NCBI RefSeq assembly: GCF_003201475.1
Contig: NZ_QJJK01000021.1
Coordinates: forward strand, 1-64,000
Origin: Chelatococcus asaccharovorans
GTDB taxonomy: Bacteria > Pseudomonadota > Alphaproteobacteria > Rhizobiales > Beijerinckiaceae
Direction: 5' to 3'
DNA length: 64,000 nucleotides
The notes under the pieces were generated by a model. The model saw nothing but the letters and a program-made list of their open reading frames with translations, made no database searches and was not told where the DNA came from. A program made the position numbers and the translations under genes. Below, piece after piece: positions 51,689 to 58,956 of this stretch; the stretch's first letter is position 1, and every line of letters begins with the position of its first letter.

Positions 51689-52146
51689 GATTTTACCACA
51701 TCCTGGCCGTGCTGCTCGGTTCGTTGATCATACAGCCCTTCGGGGCGTTCGCCCGCGAATGTCCTGCAGTGTCCACCAAGGCGTCTCCGGTGGACGCAGC
51801 CATCCAACGACCTTTCGGCTACCGTATGCACCCTATCCTCGGGAAAGCCGTGTTGCACCCGGCTCTTGTTTTCAGCACGCGAGCAGGCCTCGCTGTGAGG
51901 GCGATGCAGGGGGGACGCCTTATCAAGTTCGAAGCAGCACCGGACGGTGGTGGTTTTATCTGGATCCGGCATAGCGACGGAACCGAGTTGCGTTATGGGC
52001 CGCTATTGGCCTCGGCCCTCCGTTTTGGCGCGTGCGTTGCCGCCGGTGCTTGGCTTGGCGAAACGATGCCGGCTCCACTTACGCTGACCATGCGGCGGAA
52101 GGGACATTGGGTCGATCCGAAGCGCTGGCTCGAAGGTGCGCCATGA
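51685..52146 (+). CDS. Degenerate M23/LytM-like protein without zinc ligands
   Basis: 153 residues starting at GTG 51685. Signal peptide about 1-24. The M23 fold is recognisable from QRPFGYRMHPILGKAVLHPA and GGFIWIRHSDGTELRYG, but the usual first zinc site H-x-G-x-D has become HPALVF, and the HLHFE-type motif is replaced by LTLTMRR. It should be catalytically dead, as known for LytM-domain activators such as EnvC and NlpD, and may bind peptidoglycan or an amidase. Overlaps the following small gene (ATGA). Confidence 0.75.
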   Translation: MRFYHILAVLLGSLIIQPFGAFARECPAVSTKASPVDAAIQRPFGYRMHPILGKAVLHPALVFSTRAGLAVRAMQGGRLIKFEAAPDGGGFIWIRHSDGTELRYGPLLASALRFGACVAAGAWLGETMPAPLTLTMRRKGHWVDPKRWLEGAP

Positions 52147-52283
52147 CTGAAGAATGCCGGCAGGAAATCTCACGCGAAGCGTGTCCACACGCGTGTCTTT
52201 GCGCCACGTTTTGGCAAGAGGGGGCCATGATGAAGACTTCCGTCACCATCGAAAAGACCAGCTTGGCGAAGGATGCGGGATGA
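52143..52283 (+). CDS. 46-residue Cys-rich peptide, translationally coupled
   Basis: ATG 52143 overlaps the stop of the LytM-like gene, and its own stop (52281-52283) overlaps the start of the next gene (ATG 52280), so ribosomes can pass through all three. The peptide has four Cys in its first half (EECRQEI, EACPHACLCATFW) and a short tail. Could be a small partner protein or only a coupling device. Function unknown. Confidence 0.45.
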   Translation: MTEECRQEISREACPHACLCATFWQEGAMMKTSVTIEKTSLAKDAG

Positions 52284-52948
52284 TGAGCGAACAGAGTGCC
52301 CCGGCTACCGGCGAGACCTTCAGGGATGCTTTCGACGGTTCACTCAAGCGGCCCTCCAAGCCGCTGAAATTCGCGATATTCTTCGCCCTCGGCACCTTCG
52401 CCACAGTCGTGGCGATTTACGTCATTTTCGTGTTCGTGCCCGAAAACGGGTTCCCGACGATCCGCAAATGGTGGGCCGGGCTCGGAACCCGGTCATTGCG
52501 GGAAGAACTCGTCGCCTTCGGTCCGATCCCGATGGGCACGCTCGTGACGATCGCGATCGCCGGATTCGCATTCGGTACGCTGCAGGAAGCCATTGCCGCT
52601 CTCCGGGACGAGAGGCCGCTGCGGAGCCTCGGCCGGGACCTCGTCGTCATCCGCGAGCTGACGGAAGAGGGCGTCGGCTACCGGGAGGGCGACATCACGA
52701 CCGTGCATGTCCCCTGGGCGCAGGTGCAGGAGCTGCGCTCGATGGATCTGCCGGCCTTCGAAGGCAAGCTCTTCTTCGTCATCGAGCTGAAGAGCCCGAT
52801 CCACGAACGCGGCCGTCTCGTTTTCTGGGACGGACAGGATTCCTGGACCAGCATTGCAGGGCGTCTCCGTGAACGCCTGGCGGCGTATCGCGCCGCGCGC
52901 TCAAGGGGGGACAAAATTGGAGTCGGATCGGATGACAAGCTCTCGTAA
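52280..52948 (+). CDS. Two-pass membrane protein with PH-like domain
   Basis: 222 residues from ATG 52280. Two membrane segments (about 30-53 and 85-105), then a C-terminal strand-rich part (about 120-200; LVVIRELTEEGVGYREGDITT, VPWAQVQELRSMDLPAF, LFFVIELKSP) that looks like a bacterial PH-type domain facing the cytoplasm. A second membrane protein of this type is at 56444. Its end overlaps the 770-residue gene by 17 bases. Confidence 0.65.
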   Translation: MMSEQSAPATGETFRDAFDGSLKRPSKPLKFAIFFALGTFATVVAIYVIFVFVPENGFPTIRKWWAGLGTRSLREELVAFGPIPMGTLVTIAIAGFAFGTLQEAIAALRDERPLRSLGRDLVVIRELTEEGVGYREGDITTVHVPWAQVQELRSMDLPAFEGKLFFVIELKSPIHERGRLVFWDGQDSWTSIAGRLRERLAAYRAARSRGDKIGVGSDDKLS

Positions 52949-55244
52949 AGGTCCCTGCCGGGTGCTCTGCGGCGCCCGTCAGGACGATGATCTGGAACTC
53001 CCGGCATACGGACGTTTCGAGAGGATCGAGGCGTCCTATAGTGTGGATGGCGCGTTCGAAACGCCGCTTCGCTTCAAAGGCCTGCTTGACCTCGGTGGAC
53101 CACATGCGATGGCTCACCTCGACTGCCCGGTGTGGGCCGTGGTCGAGCTCGATGCCGAGGATCCATGCGGACCGATCGTCGGCGCGGACGGGCTGGAAAT
53201 CCTCGGCCTGTTGAGCTTCGCCTCGGGTTTCGTGCTGTTTCGCGGCACGCGCATGGCGGCTCTGAGTGTTTTTGCGGCAGGAGAGGACGATGCGTCCCTG
53301 AAGACGCCTCTGTCGGCAGTACAGGATCGCTATGGCGTTGCCCTGGCCGGAGATTTCGGTACAGCGACCGCGGGTCATGAAGGACTTGCCCGTGCCGGCT
53401 TCTGCGGCCTCGCGGAAGCGGGGACGGACGTGGAAACGCCTCTCTATCTGCGAGATCCCTCGGGCCCGGGGATTGCCGGTGTGGCAATCGCCGGCGTGCG
53501 GGGCACGGCGCTTTCCGGCGTAGGGGGCCTCTCGATTGTCGAGGGCGGCGGCACGGCGCGGGCCGGAGATTACGGTGTGGCGATCGCGACTTTTTTCAGC
53601 CGCTTCAGCACCGTCGTCGCGGGGCATGGCGGCGCCGCCATTTTAGGTGGGGTCCGAGGAAATGTGAGCGGGGGAATCGCGGTTTCGACGCTCGGTTGTC
53701 GCTTTCTCGAGGTCCGACGTGGCGGGATCGGGGTGGCGCGGAATGCCGTGGAGGATATGGACATCGGCGAAAACGCCCTCATGATCGCAACGGCCTTGGG
53801 CCCCAAAGCCGACATCCATCTGGGCAAGCAAGCGACACTGATCTTCTGGGAGAGTTCGGACGAACGCGAGTTTACCGTATTCTCTTCCTTGTCAGGCGGC
53901 GTCGAGCCCGGACTTTATCGCTATGCGAATGGCCAATTCCGGCAGATTGATGGGATGATGGGGCCACGCAACATTTGGGAAGGCGAAGGCCTGGAGCCGC
54001 GAAGTGCAAGCGCGATGCCACCTCCGCCGACATTCGACATTGGCGTGGAGTGGTGGGCTGCCGCCCGCAGCCATGATCCGCAAGCGGAAATCCTGCGAGA
54101 GCCGGTGGGAGAAGAGGACATCGTCGTTCTCTGCGCCAATATTCCGGCGGAAGATCTGGCGGCAGGCCGAAAGGATGGCCAATGGTGGTTCGGAGCGCCC
54201 TGGGGACGAGGTGAGCTTGCGCTCACCGATGGAGCGCCGTGCTGTCTGGTCCGGGTCGAGGGCGAACATGCGCCCCATCCGGGTGGTGGCGAGCAGATTG
54301 GTTTCCGGAACGGGACGGCGCTCTATCGGGGCACGTTGCGGGGTGCTGTGGCGGCGTTGCGGGCGGTCGGCGCCGCATCCGTGCTGGACGGGCATGTTGC
54401 GGTCGCCGGGCACGGGGGTGTCGCCCGCGTGTCGTCGCGGCGCGGCCCCGTTCCGGACATGGGAACTTGGGGGGAGAGATGGGTAGACGAGATCCCTCTT
54501 CCTGTTGCTCCTCACGCCATCCTGCGCGGCGATCCGAATCGCGGGTGCTCTCCCTCACTCGCGGTGGTCGGAAACGAAGGGGTCGCAATCTGTGACGGCG
54601 AGGCTCATGCCGGAGACCGTGGCGTGGCCTGGGTCGCCGGCCTGGGCGTCGCGCGGGCCGGAAGTCGTGGTCTCGCAATATGTGAGCGGGGCCTGGCGCT
54701 TGCGGGAGACCAAGGAATTGCCTGGAACCTCCATGCCGGGGCCGGAGACGGAGGAGAATCCCGAGGAGGACAGGCGGTTGCTGGCCTCGGCGGCTTCGCC
54801 ATTGCGGAAGGGGTCCGGTCTTCCGCCATCAGCGGCGGGCGCGGCGTCTCTATAGCTATGAATGTCGGGACGGCCCGCACAGGAAATGTCGGCATCGCGA
54901 TCTGCCGCGAAGAGGGTGACGCCCATGGCGGGTGGGAATCGGTCGTTGTCTCGCAAAAGGGACGGGTCAGCGGCGGCGATCGGGCGCTGTTGGTCGCGTG
55001 GGACGAGCCGGAGAACCGATGGGTGCACGCCGTCGTCGGCCAGGACGGTATCGAGCCCGACGTCCCCTATGCCGCGCGCAACGGCCGGTTGGAGCCCGCG
55101 CCGAGCCCCGTCATGACGGAAGCTGCCGCAAGCGCCGACGAAGGCTGCACTGAGTGCCGGCATCCGTCGGCAAGTCGGAGCAATACCGTGGCGGCCGACG
55201 CGCGGCTACGTCTCATCGGATCACCTGAAACGGACGGAGAATGA
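52932..55244 (+). CDS. 770-residue glycine-repeat (beta-solenoid-like) protein
   Basis: Starts at ATG 52932. Two repeat domains (about 135-270 and 525-690) are made of short units of the form G-x-A-x-AG, for example GVALAGDFGTATAGHEGLAR and GIAWNL, GLALAGDQG. This spacing is typical of beta-helix proteins, similar in style to ice-binding or DUF7666-like repeats. Between and after them are globular segments (WFGAPWGRGELALTDGAPC). No signal peptide. The C-terminus is short and Cys-containing (GCTECRHPS). Function unknown. Confidence 0.7.
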   Translation: MTSSRKGPCRVLCGARQDDDLELPAYGRFERIEASYSVDGAFETPLRFKGLLDLGGPHAMAHLDCPVWAVVELDAEDPCGPIVGADGLEILGLLSFASGFVLFRGTRMAALSVFAAGEDDASLKTPLSAVQDRYGVALAGDFGTATAGHEGLARAGFCGLAEAGTDVETPLYLRDPSGPGIAGVAIAGVRGTALSGVGGLSIVEGGGTARAGDYGVAIATFFSRFSTVVAGHGGAAILGGVRGNVSGGIAVSTLGCRFLEVRRGGIGVARNAVEDMDIGENALMIATALGPKADIHLGKQATLIFWESSDEREFTVFSSLSGGVEPGLYRYANGQFRQIDGMMGPRNIWEGEGLEPRSASAMPPPPTFDIGVEWWAAARSHDPQAEILREPVGEEDIVVLCANIPAEDLAAGRKDGQWWFGAPWGRGELALTDGAPCCLVRVEGEHAPHPGGGEQIGFRNGTALYRGTLRGAVAALRAVGAASVLDGHVAVAGHGGVARVSSRRGPVPDMGTWGERWVDEIPLPVAPHAILRGDPNRGCSPSLAVVGNEGVAICDGEAHAGDRGVAWVAGLGVARAGSRGLAICERGLALAGDQGIAWNLHAGAGDGGESRGGQAVAGLGGFAIAEGVRSSAISGGRGVSIAMNVGTARTGNVGIAICREEGDAHGGWESVVVSQKGRVSGGDRALLVAWDEPENRWVHAVVGQDGIEPDVPYAARNGRLEPAPSPVMTEAAASADEGCTECRHPSASRSNTVAADARLRLIGSPETDGE

Positions 55245-55247
55245 GCC

Positions 55248-55709
55248 ATGAACAAGTATCTCGCCCTCGCCGCCTTCATCCTGCTCGCCTCGACCGGTGC
55301 GCAGGCGCAGGAGAGCCAGCAGAAGATCGCCGTCAAGAACCGCCAGATGATCGTCGCCATCACCAGCGGAAAGCTGGAGGACGAGATCGTCGGCAAGCCG
55401 GAGATCTTCCAGCGGAGCAACATCGCCTACGCCATCGGCATGACGCGCAGCCTGCACCGCGCCTGCACCATCCTCTCGGACGAGGAGAACGCGCGGCTGG
55501 AGCGGCTCGAACGTTCTTACCGGACGCGGAAGGCGGACAACGAGCTGGCGGCGGCGGTGCAGGCCATGGTGCTAAGCGAACTCGACAACGGCGCCGCCGA
55601 CACGACTGCCCTGCTCGGCCGCTACGATTGCGCCGCGCTGGAGCGCTTCAAGCTGACCGGACCGCTGCTCGCCTTCTGGAACAAATATCTCGCCAGGCTC
55701 ACCGGCTGA
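55248..55709 (+). CDS. Secreted helical hypothetical protein
   Basis: 153 residues, signal peptide about 1-20 (YLALAAFILLASTGAQA). The mature part is helical and charged, with ITSGKLEDEIVGKPEIFQRS and GMTRSLHRACTILSDEENAR, and two Cys (HRACTI, RYDCAAL) likely to form a disulfide. Starts 4 bases after the beta-solenoid gene stop. No family known. Confidence 0.7.
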   Translation: MNKYLALAAFILLASTGAQAQESQQKIAVKNRQMIVAITSGKLEDEIVGKPEIFQRSNIAYAIGMTRSLHRACTILSDEENARLERLERSYRTRKADNELAAAVQAMVLSELDNGAADTTALLGRYDCAALERFKLTGPLLAFWNKYLARLTG

Positions 55710-55738
55710 GCCGCCCCACGCAGCAAGAGGAGGTTCCC

Positions 55739-56305
55739 ATGCTCTCTCGCATCCGTCTTCCCGTCGCGGCCGTGGTCATGGCGCTGAGCACGCTCCCCGC
55801 CCTGGCCGCTTCGGTGCAGACCGTGCCCTCGCCGCGCCTCGAAGCCCAGCGCCAGGCCAACGCGCTGTTCGAGACGTTCCGGATCAAGTGCGGCACGGAT
55901 CATGTCGTCGCGATCGACGTCACGCCGCCATCATCGGGCGGCTTCACCCAGACTTTGGGAGCGGCCCCGACCGGCCGCGCCCAGGGGCACACGATCTACG
56001 TTGCCTATGCCGACATGCATCTCGAAGGACGCGAGACAACGACCGATATCGACCGGCGCAACGGCATCGGCTGGCGTGGAAGCCTGGCCTACAGCGCCGC
56101 CGCGGCGCGCCAGATCTCGGTCGGCAGGGACGGCACCAAGGGCGTCTGGAGCCCGTGGCAGCCGGCGGGGCCGGTCTACACGGTGACGCTTGAGTTCAAG
56201 GATGGAGGCTGGTCCAGCCGGGGGCAGGAGATGTCGCTGCTGGGGGCGCTGGGACGTTACGGCAAGATCCGGCGGCCGGCCTGCTCGGAGGTTCCGGCGG
56301 GCTGA
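55739..56305 (+). CDS. Secreted hypothetical protein
   Basis: 188 residues from ATG 55739 (AGAGGAGG ahead). Signal peptide about 1-24 (VAAVVMALSTLPALAA). The mature part has a Cys near 51 (FRIKCGTDHVV) and one near the end (RRPACSEV), and a beta-rich centre (GHTIYVAYADMHLEGRET, VYTVTLEFKDGGW). No family recognised. Confidence 0.7.
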   Translation: MLSRIRLPVAAVVMALSTLPALAASVQTVPSPRLEAQRQANALFETFRIKCGTDHVVAIDVTPPSSGGFTQTLGAAPTGRAQGHTIYVAYADMHLEGRETTTDIDRRNGIGWRGSLAYSAAAARQISVGRDGTKGVWSPWQPAGPVYTVTLEFKDGGWSSRGQEMSLLGALGRYGKIRRPACSEVPAG

Positions 56306-56443
56306 ATGACGAGAGGCGGCGGCGTTTGCGCTGCGAGGATCGGTCGCGGTCCCGCTTTCCGGCGGAGCCGACCATGGACAATTTCGAAACCGAGGCGCGC
56401 GGAGTGCTGTCTTGCCCGGCGCCTGACGAATGCGGGGGAATAC

Positions 56444-57541
56444 ATGGACGAACCAAGCATCGCTTTCAGCGTCGAAGGCAAGACCTTTCGCAGCCCGATC
56501 GGTGTGTTTTCCATCCTGGGTATTTGCTCCCTCGCGGGCTCCATTCTCTGCCTGCTGCAGCTCGTGACCAGACCGGTGACACTGTCGAACGCCATCCCGC
56601 TGCTCTTCGGCGGTATCGGAGGGCTGGGCATGCTCGCGGCCGGCCTCGCCTTCACCGCGATGCATCTCAGCGCATGGTGGGCCGGGCGAGATCCCGATGC
56701 CGCCGCGCGTCGGATCACTCCGCTTGTCGTCACGCCCGGCGGGATCTTCATCGATCCCTATCCCTATGCCGGTCTCGCGTCTCTGGGGCGGCGGCGCCGC
56801 TTCGTTCCCTGGCGCGACGTCGCAGCGATCGGGCCGGTAGGCGGGACAGGCCTGTTTCCTGTCACGGTGGCGGAGAAGGACGGAGCTCAGAAGACCGTCT
56901 ATGAAATCCCCGAGCAGGCGCGCGGCGAGTCGGGCGAGCTTGCGCACGCCACAACCCTCGCTGCCCGGGAACGCTATCTGGCCGGATTTTCGTCGGCCGC
57001 CCAGGCAGCCACAGGGACGTTCTTCGTTCCGGTCGTCAGAACAGCGCCGTCGATCTGGCGTGCGCTCGGCGGCTCGGTGCTGCTCGCGGGCGCTGCCGTC
57101 TTCATCCTTCTGTTGGCCGCCACGGCAGCGACGGTGAAGGGAGTTGATCTGAACGTCGGGGCGTTCCTCGGACTGCTCGGCTGGAGCATCTTCATCGCTT
57201 GCACCGCCTTGGCGATCGTCTTCGCCGCCATCAGGGGGTGGCAGGCTCGTGGCCGGGCAATTTCGTGGCCGGTCGCGACGATCGAGGCGGACGGCTTCAC
57301 CACCACCGCCCTGCCGAATGCGGCAGGCGATCTCTTCGGCGATCTCGATGGCCGCAGCCGCCGCGTCGCCTGGCCGGAGGTTCGGCGCATCGAGCCACCG
57401 GTCGCCGGCGAAGACGCGTTCAGGGTCGATATTGGTGAGCGGAACCTGTTGTGTTTGCCGGCGTCGGCAAAGTCCGGGGACGGTCGCACCCTTCATCCAG
57501 CCCTCGCCGATGCCTGGCAAGCGTGGCGCGGCGCGAAGTGA
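56444..57541 (+). CDS. Membrane protein with two PH-like cytoplasmic domains
   Basis: 365 residues from ATG 56444. Four membrane segments in two pairs (about 25-45, 55-80; 205-225, 235-260), each pair followed by a strand-rich cytoplasmic region (LVVTPGGIFIDP, FVPWRDVAAIGPV; VATIEADGFTTTALP, RVAWPEVRRIEPPV). This looks like an internal duplication of the unit in the protein at 52280. An ATG at 56306 is in frame but the added 46 residues are Arg-rich and not convincing. Confidence 0.65.
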   Translation: MDEPSIAFSVEGKTFRSPIGVFSILGICSLAGSILCLLQLVTRPVTLSNAIPLLFGGIGGLGMLAAGLAFTAMHLSAWWAGRDPDAAARRITPLVVTPGGIFIDPYPYAGLASLGRRRRFVPWRDVAAIGPVGGTGLFPVTVAEKDGAQKTVYEIPEQARGESGELAHATTLAARERYLAGFSSAAQAATGTFFVPVVRTAPSIWRALGGSVLLAGAAVFILLLAATAATVKGVDLNVGAFLGLLGWSIFIACTALAIVFAAIRGWQARGRAISWPVATIEADGFTTTALPNAAGDLFGDLDGRSRRVAWPEVRRIEPPVAGEDAFRVDIGERNLLCLPASAKSGDGRTLHPALADAWQAWRGAK

Positions 57542-57742
57542 GATGAAAAGCGACCGCCGTTTCTACAGCAATTCCACGGGCGCTCCCGGCGTGACGGGCG
57601 GCCACTTAAGATCGAAGATGTGGAACATCGCCGTCTGTACGGCAGCTGATCGAAGCATTGATCTCTTGGTTCAATCGAGCGACCGGCGCGCAATGAAGCT
57701 GGATTTGGGCATCCACCAGTTAACAACAAAGGGCTGACTGCC

Positions 57743-58948
57743 ATGAAGAAAACATTGCCGACTGCCGCCCTGATTGCGGCGCTTATCGTTGTCGCCTTCC
57801 CCGCCGCTTCGGCGTCCGCAGATGACACGGGCTCGTCCGAACTGCAGACGCAGGCAACCGTCGCCTTGACGCCCGAACAACGCGTCCGCCGTATCTTCGC
57901 CTCGCTCGATACGTTCCACGACCTTCAGCCGACCTGGCGGCAGGCGAAGATGCCCGCAGCGGCGTGGGCGAAAAAACAGTTCGACAAAAGGGCTTCCGCA
58001 GCGATCGACGCCATGCCCGACCCACTTAACTACACCGGCGGCCTCATGCTCTATCTCGGCGGCATCGCGGCCGTAAACCGCGGCGATCTCGATCGCGCTG
58101 CCCTTTCATTCGAGGCCGGCTATGCGCTCGGCTGCCTCGTTTGCGGCGCCGCGCTTGCGACGGTGCTCGATCTCGATCCCAGTCGGCTCAAGCCGGAGCC
58201 CGCACTCGCACAGGACTGGAATGACCTCGCCGCGCATGCCGGCGTCTCCTCGGCGGCGGGGGCTCTCCTGGACGTGCAGCCGCGAACCTATGAGCGGCTC
58301 ATCTCGGGTAATGGCGCGACATTGCCGACGACCACCGGCAGCAAGAATGCCGCGGCGATCTACGCCAGAGCCTATTCTCTCGGCGATGGGCGTGCCCTGT
58401 CGATCGTCGATCGAGCCAAGGCCGGCGAGACCAGAGCCACGGCCATTCTCCAAAAGGCGGGTGTTGACCTCGCTGCGCTGCCCGAGACGACGAGCAGCAT
58501 AGTCAACCGCCTCAGTGCGTCGCCACCGATCGGGACGCCCGCACAACGCTCGCAGGATATCGAAACGCTGACAGTCCGTGCGGAAGGCGGCGACGCGACG
58601 GCGCTGCTCGCCTTCGGCACCAGACGCTTTGCGGACGCTGCGATTGCTTTCAGCACCAAGGACAGCAGCGATTTCCTGATCGAGGCAGCGGTGCGCGGCA
58701 ACCCGATGTCGATGGCCGCTTTCGCGGACTCTGTCCTTCAGGGCGGTGAGAGCTCCGGCTATCGCAACGAGGACGCTGCCATCTTCGCCTTTGCTGCTTG
58801 GGTGATCACTCCCGCCGGTGATCCTGCCGAGTCCCTCTTCAGGGGTGTTCTGGACGGGCTGACGGGAAAGCTGGATCCGAAGATACGCAAGGCATTCGAG
58901 GCCTGGTTCCGGGAGCAGGCCAAGGCTCTCGACCACAGCTACCCGTAG
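57743..58948 (+). CDS. Secreted helical-repeat (Sel1-like) protein
   Basis: 401 residues, signal peptide about 1-26 (AALIAALIVVAFPAASASA). The mature part is all-helical, with repeats such as AALSFEAGYALGCLVCGAAL, NAAAIYARAYSLGDGRALSI and LIEAAVRGNPMSMAAFADSV that look like degenerate Sel1/TPR units. It ends 8 bases from the converging PDZ gene, whose central part has similar repeats (NDAAFPL-type), so the two may interact in the periplasm. Confidence 0.65.
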   Translation: MKKTLPTAALIAALIVVAFPAASASADDTGSSELQTQATVALTPEQRVRRIFASLDTFHDLQPTWRQAKMPAAAWAKKQFDKRASAAIDAMPDPLNYTGGLMLYLGGIAAVNRGDLDRAALSFEAGYALGCLVCGAALATVLDLDPSRLKPEPALAQDWNDLAAHAGVSSAAGALLDVQPRTYERLISGNGATLPTTTGSKNAAAIYARAYSLGDGRALSIVDRAKAGETRATAILQKAGVDLAALPETTSSIVNRLSASPPIGTPAQRSQDIETLTVRAEGGDATALLAFGTRRFADAAIAFSTKDSSDFLIEAAVRGNPMSMAAFADSVLQGGESSGYRNEDAAIFAFAAWVITPAGDPAESLFRGVLDGLTGKLDPKIRKAFEAWFREQAKALDHSYP

Positions 58949-58956
58949 GCGCGCTA

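Noticed and set aside
55931-57520. 529-codon minus-strand frame opposite the secreted and membrane genes
   Set aside because: Opposite strand genes have signal peptides, membrane helices and ribosome binding sites, whereas this one has none.
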